DNA of 64,000 bases from JAJDXO01 sp965207535. GTDB lineage: Bacteria; Pseudomonadota; Alphaproteobacteria; Rhodospirillales; UBA2165. Shown here one piece after another: positions 32,593 to 39,723 of this stretch. The stretch's first letter is position 1. Every line of letters starts with the position of its first letter. The notes under the pieces are model-generated. The model had not been told where the DNA came from, did no database searches, and saw only the letters and a list, made by a program, of their open reading frames with translations. The stretch covers positions 124,001-188,000 of the forward strand of contig CBDBMR010000015.1 of assembly GCA_965207535.1 (NCBI GenBank), written 5' to 3'. The position numbers and the translations under genes were made by a program.

Positions 32593-33862
32593 CGCGCCCC
32601 GGCCCCGCGAGGCGTATGTCTGGATCTGGCTGCCGGGGAGGACGGAGCCGGTGGTCGCGGGCCGCATTCACGCGGAAGACGACCACTTCGTCTTCGCCTA
32701 TGGCCGCTCCTATCTCGTCAGGAACGACGCGATCCCCATCTACGTCCCCGAATTGCCCCTGCGCCGCGGCGCTATGGTCCCGGAACCGCCGCTCGAGATC
32801 GCCAACGCCCTGCGCGACGCCTCGCCCGATGCCTGGGGCCGTCGAGTGATCGCCCATCGCCTCGCCGGCGGCCGCGGCGGAGCGAACGGGTTCGCCGATC
32901 TCGACGAGCTCACCTTCATGCTCCGGTCCGGCTCCGACCGCACCGGCGCGCTCGACTTCCAGGCGTCCCCAGGGGAATACGTTCCCCGCGAGGCCGACAA
33001 CGAGACCCTCGAACGCCTGCTGGATTCGGCCGACCGGGTGGATCGCGGCCTGCCGCTGGCGCCGGATCTGGCCGAAGCGTTGCAGCACGGCACGGCGATC
33101 GGGGGAGCGAGGCCGAAGGCGCTCATCCGGGACGGAGACGCCAAATATGTCGCCAAGTTCTCCTCCTCGACCGATACCTACAGCGTCGTCAAGGCGGAGT
33201 TCATCGCCATGCGCCTTGCGGCCCTCGCCGGGCTGAACGCCGCCCCGGTCCATCTCGCCCGGGCGATGAACAAGGATGTGCTGCTGATCCGGCGCTTCGA
33301 CCGTGAGCGCGCGGAGAACGGATGGACGCGGCGCGCCATGGTGTCCGCGCTGACCCTGCTCGGCCTCGACGAGCGCATGGCGGCCCATGCATCCTACGAA
33401 GCGCTGGCCGATATCGTGCGGGCGCGCTTCACCGACCCCGCCGACACCTTGAGAGAGCTGTTCGCGCGCATGACCTTCAACATTCTCGCCGGCAACACGG
33501 ACGACCATGCCCGGAACCACGCCGCATTCTGGGACGGCGGCGGTCTCACGCTTACGCCGGCCTACGACATCTGCCCGCAGCCGAGAACCGGACGCGAGGC
33601 CTCTCAAGCCATGCAGATCCACGGCCGCGAGCGGCGCAGCCGGCTGTCGTTGTGCCTCGCCGCCGCCAACAAGTTCCTTCTCGCGGAAGAGCACGCATTG
33701 GCGATTATGGAGCAGCAGGTTGCCGTCATCGGGTCGAACTGGGAGCCGGTCTGCGACGAGGCGGCGTTGGGCGATGCCGATCGACGACTGCTGTGGCGGC
33801 GGCAATTCCTAAACGGCCTGGCATTCGAGGGTCTCGAGGACCGGCTTTCAGACGAAAGCTGA
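32582..33862 (+). CDS. hipA: HipA-like serine/threonine kinase toxin
   Basis: 426 residues, near the usual HipA length. Visible: GGARPKALIRDGDAKYVAKFSS (nucleotide-binding region with the Lys), VVKAEFIAMRLAALAGLNAAPV, LLIRRFDRE, the catalytic loop FNILAGNTDDHARNHAAF with its Asp, and the metal-binding LTPAYDICPQ. HipA kinases phosphorylate a translation component (GltX in E. coli) and induce dormancy; the target here is unknown. Appears intact. Confidence 0.92.
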   Translation: MTSDAPRPREAYVWIWLPGRTEPVVAGRIHAEDDHFVFAYGRSYLVRNDAIPIYVPELPLRRGAMVPEPPLEIANALRDASPDAWGRRVIAHRLAGGRGGANGFADLDELTFMLRSGSDRTGALDFQASPGEYVPREADNETLERLLDSADRVDRGLPLAPDLAEALQHGTAIGGARPKALIRDGDAKYVAKFSSSTDTYSVVKAEFIAMRLAALAGLNAAPVHLARAMNKDVLLIRRFDRERAENGWTRRAMVSALTLLGLDERMAAHASYEALADIVRARFTDPADTLRELFARMTFNILAGNTDDHARNHAAFWDGGGLTLTPAYDICPQPRTGREASQAMQIHGRERRSRLSLCLAAANKFLLAEEHALAIMEQQVAVIGSNWEPVCDEAALGDADRRLLWRRQFLNGLAFEGLEDRLSDES

Positions 33863-33923
33863 GCGTGCGCTTCGCCGCATGGCTCCCCTCCAAACCAAAA
33901 CGCCGCCCCGGTAAGGGAGCGGC
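33863..33923. repeat. 61-bp dispersed repeat, copy A
   Basis: Matches 34952-35012 at 60 of 61 positions (mismatch in TTCGCCGC versus TTCGCGGC). It begins right at the hipA stop; weaker similarity extends about 12 bp further upstream. Contains CGCCGCCCCGG, shared with the diverged copy at 29545. Confidence 0.85.
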
Positions 33924-34052
33924 CGCCGCCTATTCGTTTGGTCTGCGCGCGGGCGGGGGCAAGGGGGGAGATTGGGGGGTGATCAGGCGCGGCGCGGCCC
34001 TCGCCGCCGGCCCCTCAACGATGCCGCGCCCTCTCGGGTGACGATCCTGTTG

Positions 34053-34079
34053 CATTACGAGAATGTAATGTTATAACAT
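34053..34079. promoter_or_regulatory. Adjacent palindromes upstream of cytochrome c-prime
   Basis: CATTAC-N6-GTAATG (34053-34070) overlapping the perfect 12-bp palindrome ATGTTATAACAT (34068-34079). AT-rich and 49 bp before the start codon, so a regulator site is likely; the regulator is not identified. Confidence 0.5.
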
Positions 34080-34127
34080 AACATAATGTCCTGAAATAAG
34101 ACCGGCCAGAACAACGAAGGATGAACT

Positions 34128-34661
34128 ATGAAATTCGTAATTTCGACGATCGCGATATCGGTAATTTTAGCCGTTGCCGCGCCTGTATCGGCCAATGCAC
34201 AGACAAAGAAAGAAGCCATTGAAGGACCGCATGGCGTTTTCCATGACAGCGCGGCCAAGAGCTACAAGTCCGACTCGGCACGGATCACCAACTTCCGGCG
34301 TCGCGGAATGCGGGCGATTTCGGGACATTATCGCTCCCTGGAGGCGATCATAAGGTATGAAGCGCCGTTTCAACCGGCGCTCTCGCCTCATGTTTCCGCA
34401 TTGCAGGCCCTCGCCGCGCAATTGCCGAAGAACTTTCCTCCCGGCACGGCCATGCAGGAAGGAAAATGGGGCGCAAAGACGGTTATCTGGGAGAAACCCG
34501 CCGAGTTCAAAAAGCATTATGAGAGCTTCCAGAACAGTATTGCCAACTTGAAGACCTCGATCAGCGCCGGAAATCGTCCGGACATGTCCAAGGCGTTGAG
34601 GCTCGTGCGGCATGAATGCCTGGCCTGTCACATGGAATTTCGGCAGCGGCGCACGCGATAG
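34128..34661 (+). CDS. Cytochrome c-prime family protein
   Basis: 177 residues: signal peptide MKFVISTIAISVILAVAAPVSANA, then a four-helix-bundle sequence with an N-terminal RRRGMRAISGHY segment that could provide an axial ligand, and a C-terminal haem c motif Cys-Leu-Ala-Cys-His (HECLACHMEFR), the arrangement of cytochrome c-prime/c-556. Periplasmic; family members bind NO or act in electron transfer. Monocistronic, with a double palindrome upstream. The first segment after the signal peptide is slightly longer than in standard c-prime proteins. Confidence 0.9.
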   Translation: MKFVISTIAISVILAVAAPVSANAQTKKEAIEGPHGVFHDSAAKSYKSDSARITNFRRRGMRAISGHYRSLEAIIRYEAPFQPALSPHVSALQALAAQLPKNFPPGTAMQEGKWGAKTVIWEKPAEFKKHYESFQNSIANLKTSISAGNRPDMSKALRLVRHECLACHMEFRQRRTR

Positions 34662-35083
34662 CCGTCGACTTAAACGCCTCGCTGGAGTGCCCCCCTAGAG
34701 CCGATCTAGAAGTCGCCCGGCCGCAGGGCGGATCCGTTAGCCGGATTTGCCGTCAGCGTCGACCGTGTCCCATGATTTCCCTTGGTTCCGGTTTCGGTCC
34801 GACCGTCCGCCATGGCGGCGCGGCGTGGAGAATGGGTGGCCATGACGGATTCCGGATTGACGGGGGACGGCGGCGAAGCGGTTGACGGTTCCGCGGTGCC
34901 GGGCCGGGTTTCTCGATCTGGCGGCGGTCAGCGGCGCAGGACGGAAGCCGGGCGTGCGCTTCGCGGCATGGCTCCCCTCCAAACCAAAACGCCGCCCCGG
35001 TAAGGGAGCGGCAGTTGCTTGATCGCTATCGGACTCTAATATCTTATAGTTAAAGTTGCAGTAACTTTTGATCTATCACGGTC
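34662..35083. other. 422-bp intergenic region, no gene recognised
   Basis: Short frames only. Contains repeat copy B (34952-35012) and an AT-rich stretch before the next gene (35035-35075, including TAACTTTTGATC) that may hold its promoter. Nothing else recognised. Confidence 0.6.
34952..35012. repeat. 61-bp dispersed repeat, copy B
   Basis: See copy A at 33863-33923: one mismatch over 61 bp. The copies are in direct orientation about 1.1 kb apart and bracket the cytochrome c-prime gene. Confidence 0.85.
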
Positions 35084-36346
35084 GTGGCGAGACAGATGAA
35101 GCTCATACTAGGCGGAATAAATGGCGAATATCTTCGAGATATTGTCGAAGCGGCTCACAGAGAAACGGAGTACGTCAAGGCGGCTGTCGCCTACGCCAAT
35201 AGTGAAGAACTACTATTTGAATGGTGCCTCAAGAGAGGGATACCAATTACCTATTGGGGCAGGTTCGATGAGACTGTGCCGGTGAGTCCGCGAATCCTGG
35301 AAAAATTTCTAAAGCGCCAGTCTCCAAACTTCGTCTGCAAGCTAGTGAGGAGCTTTCACCCAAAGGTCATTTGGTGGCAAGGATTTGGCGCCTATATAGG
35401 TTCAGCAAACCTCTCAAATGCAGCTTGGTACAACAATGTTGAAGCGGGTTGCTTTTTTGATGAGGCAGAACTCATAGCCGCAGGTTTTGATCTTCAACTC
35501 GAGGAGTTTTTCGAGTTCATCGACTCGAACTCATCACCACTTACGGCCGAGCTCTACGAGCTAATCAAAGCTCGCGCAGAAACTCTCAACCAAATTCGAA
35601 TCTCCGATCAAAACACGGCCGAGGCCTTCAGCTCTACAAACCTAGTCACACCTTGGTCGGGGGTCGTTCGATCGTCACAGCGGTCGATTGCGGAGAAGAG
35701 CCAGGCTGCCTTCTTGGAGGAATGGTACGACACGCTTCAAATTCTACGAGGTATTGCGAGCCGAGTGACAACAGAAGAGTACAGACCGCGCTGGGTAAAT
35801 CCCAACACCCCAAGTGGGGCCCAAGCTGATCAATTCTTGCACGCCCATTACTATGAACGAACATTTGAAGGAAATCGGGCCCAGTTTGAAAATCACTTTC
35901 AAGACAACAAATCTAATCCCGAGCAAGCGTTAGTCAGTGCAATGAAATGGTGGTCGCAGTTGGGAACCGCTCCATCTAATGAGGACTTGACGTTAAATGA
36001 ATATGCACCACTTCTACGAGAATTTCATTCCGAAGAGAGAATTTTGTCCCTCACCGAAGACGAATTTATTGAATTGTGTTGGCGAGTTCATGCAATCCGT
36101 GATCACGCGAGGCGAGTAGCGAACAGGATAGTTGGCCTCCCAGCCCAAGAAGGAAGCTATCGGATCGAAGAAAAGTCCGCCGCGTTTGCACGGTACCTCT
36201 ACGGTCTCAAATCAAATCACGGATACTCGGTTTTGGAGGTTATACGTCATGTTTTATACGGAGGCTCTGCCGAAGATGTTCCGAATAGGCTTTGGCAAGC
36301 ACTAGATGACCCCGCGTGGAAGATCGAACATTTGGGTGTTGTCTAA
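35084..36346 (+). CDS. Phospholipase-D-like domain protein, possibly defence-related
   Basis: 420 residues. The N-terminal half resembles the PLD-superfamily domain: LGGINGEYLRDIVEAAHRETEYVKAAVAYA and an HxK motif within SFHPKVIWWQGFGAYIGSANLSNAAW (near residues 90-115), where GSANL is the usual HKD follow-on. Only one HKD-like motif is visible, so a dimer would be needed for catalysis. The C-terminal half is not recognised. Base composition is much AT-richer than its neighbours, which suggests recent acquisition. Start is GTG at 35084 or ATG at 35096; neither has a strong Shine-Dalgarno. Its TAA is formed by the inverted repeat of the adjacent IS, so the C-terminus may be truncated. Confidence 0.75.
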   Translation: MARQMKLILGGINGEYLRDIVEAAHRETEYVKAAVAYANSEELLFEWCLKRGIPITYWGRFDETVPVSPRILEKFLKRQSPNFVCKLVRSFHPKVIWWQGFGAYIGSANLSNAAWYNNVEAGCFFDEAELIAAGFDLQLEEFFEFIDSNSSPLTAELYELIKARAETLNQIRISDQNTAEAFSSTNLVTPWSGVVRSSQRSIAEKSQAAFLEEWYDTLQILRGIASRVTTEEYRPRWVNPNTPSGAQADQFLHAHYYERTFEGNRAQFENHFQDNKSNPEQALVSAMKWWSQLGTAPSNEDLTLNEYAPLLREFHSEERILSLTEDEFIELCWRVHAIRDHARRVANRIVGLPAQEGSYRIEEKSAAFARYLYGLKSNHGYSVLEVIRHVLYGGSAEDVPNRLWQALDDPAWKIEHLGVV

Positions 36347-36357
36347 TTCCGGCGTTC

Positions 36358-36627
36358 GGGTCAACTCCTCCGGGCTTGCCGCCGCCGGGTACAGGGTTGT
36401 CTACGAAGTCTTTGCCGGCGCTCTGGCTGGCTTGCTTCATGATGGTGCCCTTTGGCTTCGGCCTCCCAGGGTCAGAGGACGCATTGTTGGCGGCCTGAGC
36501 CGCCTTGCAACACATAAAACGGGATGGCCTCGGCCGACGTCCCGGCGGGGACGCGCCTTTCCGCTCGTGCGGAACTATGTTGTCTCCTCGTGCTCGTTAC
36601 CGTCGTCTACGCAGTCCGTTCTCTCAC
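36358..36627 (-). other. IS non-coding region, candidate bridge-RNA locus
   Basis: 270-bp non-coding stretch downstream of the transposase inside the IS. In IS1111-group elements a bridge RNA that specifies donor and target is encoded on this side. I did not resolve its loops, so this is inference from element layout. Confidence 0.4.
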
Positions 36628-37659
36628 TCATGCCGCCTGAATCTCTCGGGCCGGCCAGCGGAACGGCTCGCCAGTGATCAACATGCGATGGAGGATCACC
36701 GCAAGCTTGCGCGCCAGGGCCACGCAGGCCTTCTTGTGGCTGGTCCGCTTTTTGATCCGCCGCGCCCAGTCCTTGAGCGGATGGGCCCGGCGCACCACCA
36801 CAAGCAGGCTGTTGGCGGCCTCGTACAATAAGCTGCGCAGCATCGCGTCGCCGTGCTTGGAGATGCACCCGCTGTAATCCATCTCGCCCGATTGCCAACG
36901 TCTGGAGGTCAGCCCGAGATAAGCGCCCAAGCTGCGCGATCGGGCGAAGCGCCCGGCGTCGCCGATGGTACTCACATAGGCCAGCGCCGTGAGCGGTCCG
37001 ACTCCGGGCACGGTCATCAGCAGGCGGCAGGCCGGATCGTCCTTGACGCGCGCAGCGACCGCCTCATCCAGCTCCGCAATCGTGCTGTCCAGCGCCGTGA
37101 GCGAGGACAGCAACGGCGCAATCGCCGGGCGTAGCTCGGGACGGTCCTCGAGCTGCGCGCGCACTCCGCGGAGCAGCTTGCTCGTGCCCTTGGGAAAACG
37201 GATCCCCAACGAGGCAAGAAGACCCCGGATCGTGTTGTGAGTATCGCGGCGCTGGCGCACCAGGTGAGACCGAGCCTTGAGCAGAACCCGACTCTCCTGG
37301 GCCAACTCGCTCTTCACCGATACAGGGCGGCAGAAGCCGGTGCGCGCGATCTCCGCCAGAAGCTCGGCGTCCTTGGCATCGGTCTTGTTGTGTTGAAGAC
37401 GCATCACCGCATGGGCCTGGCGGGCATCGATCACTTCCACCGCAATCCCCATCTCGTCCAGACTCCGTGCCAGCCAGCCCGACAGTGTCCCGGTCTCCAG
37501 AACAATCCGATCCGGACACAGACAATGCTCCTTCAACACCTCAAACAACGCCCGAGGGTCGGTCTCCGCCTTGCCTTGCGCCAAAATCTCTCCTGCACCG
37601 TCCTTCACGCAAAATGCTGTCTCTTCCTTCGAAACATCAAAGCCAACGTACTCACCCAT
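36628..37659 (-). CDS. IS110-family transposase
   Basis: 343 residues. N-terminal RuvC-like DEDD domain: GEYVGFDVSKEETAFCV (first Asp), RIVLETGTLSGWLARSL (Glu), and HNKTDAKDAELLAEIARTGF (Asp pair). A helical linker follows, then a C-terminal Transposase_20 domain with LLMTVPGVGPLTALAYV and the proposed serine nucleophile region GEMDYSGCISKHGDAMLR. Start at the ATG at 37657-37659 with GGAGAG upstream. Appears intact. Confidence 0.95.
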   Translation of the reverse strand: MGEYVGFDVSKEETAFCVKDGAGEILAQGKAETDPRALFEVLKEHCLCPDRIVLETGTLSGWLARSLDEMGIAVEVIDARQAHAVMRLQHNKTDAKDAELLAEIARTGFCRPVSVKSELAQESRVLLKARSHLVRQRRDTHNTIRGLLASLGIRFPKGTSKLLRGVRAQLEDRPELRPAIAPLLSSLTALDSTIAELDEAVAARVKDDPACRLLMTVPGVGPLTALAYVSTIGDAGRFARSRSLGAYLGLTSRRWQSGEMDYSGCISKHGDAMLRSLLYEAANSLLVVVRRAHPLKDWARRIKKRTSHKKACVALARKLAVILHRMLITGEPFRWPAREIQAA

Positions 37660-37741
37660 GGTCACTCTCCTTGCTTAGCCTAACGGGGCGCGGCGCCCAC
37701 GACCCCGCATCATAGGCCCAGGGGAGTGAACGCCGGAATTA

Positions 37742-38256
37742 CGCCATGTCAGTGCACTTGGAGAAATAGTTGGTTGGGCTATGCCAGATATGTTCCCGCC
37801 AAGAAATGGCAGAACGAGCAAGTCACTCAAATCGCTGGGGTTCAATGTAAGAATACACTCCGGCTAGATGTTCTACCCAGACCAAAAACACTTTGATCGC
37901 ATACATTGAGGGTGTAGAGGCAAACTGGCTTTGCTTTTTTGCCCCCACCCCTCTCGGGCAAGGAGATGATGTCGTGTTCCATGGTATCGGGAAGGCGGAA
38001 CCACTCCCCGCACACCGAATTCTGCAATGCAGAATTACCGTTTGCCATGTCGGATTCACATGGCTTACAGTTTTTGCCATACCTGGGAACCAAAGGGACG
38101 CAGTCCGGCCGCCATGGGAACGAAGCGCCTGTCCGCCCGCTCTTCCGCAAACCGCCTTCCCGCCGATCCGTCCGGCGCAACCCCTCTCAACATCGATTTT
38201 CCGCCTTCCGGCCCAGCCGCCCATGCCGCCCATCCGCCCCAGCGGGAGCCGCCGGG
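37742..38256. other. 515-bp intergenic region, no gene supported
   Basis: Between the IS and xdhA. An open frame continues upstream of xdhA to 37939 but shows no domain. Two small palindromes occur (ATTCTGC-AAT-GCAGAAT near 38020-38036 is the clearest). AT-richer patches suggest the xdh promoter lies here. Confidence 0.5.
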
Positions 38257-39723
38257 ATGACGCTGGAGTTCCATCTAAACGGCGAGCGGCACGTGGTCCG
38301 GGACGTGCCGCCCAACGTCACGGCGCTGGACTATATCCGCGAGCATGCGCGCCTCACCGGCACCAAGGAAGGCTGCGCCGAAGGGGATTGCGGCGCCTGC
38401 ACAGTGGTGCTGGCCACCGACCCCACAGACCCCGCCGGGACCGATGGCGGCCGGACCTTCCGGGCGGTCAATGCCTGTCTCCTGACCCTGCCCCACCTCA
38501 ACGGCGCCGACGTGCTGACCGTGGAGGGGCTGGCGGACGGCGACGGCCTGGACCCGGTGCAGGCGGCCATGGCCGACGGCGACGGCACCCAGTGCGGCTA
38601 CTGCACGCCGGGCTTCGTCATGGCCCTCTATGCGCTGCGCCGGAGCGGCGAGGAGGTCGACCCCGAGACGGTGCACGACGCGCTGGCCGGCAACCTCTGC
38701 CGCTGCACCGGCTACCGCCCGATCGTCGACGCGGCGGTGAAGGCATGCGGCGAGACCGGATCCGGCGGCCATCAGGAGCACGCGCCGGCGCACTCGCCGG
38801 CACATGTGACGGCAGAGGCGGCGGCCCAGGCGACGAAACGCTACGAGGCCGGCGGTCAGGCGTTCCTGAGCCCAACCAATCTCGCCGAAATGGCGGAGGC
38901 GCTGGCCGACAACCCGGAGGCCCTTATCCTCGCCGGCGGCACTGACCTCGGGCTGCTGGCGAGCAAGGAGCGCCGCAAGCTGCCCATGGTCATCCATACG
39001 GGCCGGGTCGCCGAACTCCTGGAAATCCGCGACGAGCCGGACTGGCTCGAATTCGGCGCGGCGGTCACCTATACGGACGCCCTGCCGCTGATCGAGCGCG
39101 AATACCCGTCCTTCGCCACCCTGATCAGGCGCATCGGCTCCCGGCAGATCAGGAACATGGGCACCATCGGCGGCAATATCGGCAATGCGAGCCCCATCGG
39201 CGACACCCCGCCCTGCCTGATCGCCCTGGACGCCACGCTGACCCTCCATTCCCGGGATGGGCCCAGGCAAATGCCCATGGAGGATTTTTTTCTCGACTAC
39301 CGGAAGACGGACCTCGGGCCGGGGGAATTCATCCAATCCGTCCGCATCCCCAAACCGAAGGACGGCGAGGCCTTCCGGACCTACAAGATTTCCAAGCGCT
39401 ACGACCAGGACATCTCCTCGGTCATCGGCGCCTACCGGGTCGCGGTCGCCGACGGGTCGGTCCGGGGTGCCCGCATCGCCTACGGCGGCATGGCGGCGAC
39501 GCCGAAACGGGCCCGGGCCTGCGAGGCGGCCATCACCGGCTCGGCGTGGAGCGAAGAGGCGCTGATGGAGGCCGCCCGGGCCATCGACGAGGACTTCGAG
39601 CCCCTGTCGGACCACCGGGCGTCGGCCGCCTACCGGTCCATGGTGGCCAAGAACCTGTTCGCCCGGCTGTGGCGGGATATCTCGGCGGTGGACGAACACA
39701 TCGAAGTGGTGACGATCCGATGA
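38257..39723 (+). CDS. xdhA: Xanthine dehydrogenase, FeS/FAD subunit
   Basis: 488 residues. N-terminal plant-type 2Fe-2S ferredoxin (CAEGDCGAC near residue 42), second 2Fe-2S domain (CGYCTPGFVMALYAL and CRCTGYRPI), a short His/Ala-rich linker, then the FAD domain (ALILAGGTDLGLL and GSRQIRNMGTIGGNIGNASPIGDTPP) and CO-dehydrogenase flavoprotein C-terminal domain. Passes electrons from the molybdenum subunit to NAD+. Start at the ATG at 38257 with GGGAG upstream; the upstream extension of the frame lacks homology. It overlaps xdhB by 4 bp (ATGA). Confidence 0.95.
   Translation: MTLEFHLNGERHVVRDVPPNVTALDYIREHARLTGTKEGCAEGDCGACTVVLATDPTDPAGTDGGRTFRAVNACLLTLPHLNGADVLTVEGLADGDGLDPVQAAMADGDGTQCGYCTPGFVMALYALRRSGEEVDPETVHDALAGNLCRCTGYRPIVDAAVKACGETGSGGHQEHAPAHSPAHVTAEAAAQATKRYEAGGQAFLSPTNLAEMAEALADNPEALILAGGTDLGLLASKERRKLPMVIHTGRVAELLEIRDEPDWLEFGAAVTYTDALPLIEREYPSFATLIRRIGSRQIRNMGTIGGNIGNASPIGDTPPCLIALDATLTLHSRDGPRQMPMEDFFLDYRKTDLGPGEFIQSVRIPKPKDGEAFRTYKISKRYDQDISSVIGAYRVAVADGSVRGARIAYGGMAATPKRARACEAAITGSAWSEEALMEAARAIDEDFEPLSDHRASAAYRSMVAKNLFARLWRDISAVDEHIEVVTIR

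Larger units (their letters stand above)
36344..37741 (-). mobile_element. IS110-family insertion sequence (IS1111-like)
   Basis: About 1.4 kb delimited by 14-bp inverted repeats TAATTCCGGCGTTC (36344-36357) and its complement (37728-37741). It contains one DEDD-type transposase on the minus strand. The region 3' of the transposase is long (about 270 bp) and the 5' region short (about 70 bp), the arrangement described for the IS1111 group, which also has subterminal inverted repeats. No target duplication is evident, as is normal for the family. True ends may lie a few bases outside the inverted repeats. Confidence 0.85.

Noticed and set aside
37823..38233. 136-codon minus-strand frame upstream of xdhA
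   Set aside because: No recognisable domain and composition like an antisense shadow; treated as intergenic.
37939..38256. 106-codon N-terminal extension of xdhA
   Set aside because: No homology to XdhA and a good Shine-Dalgarno at the internal ATG.
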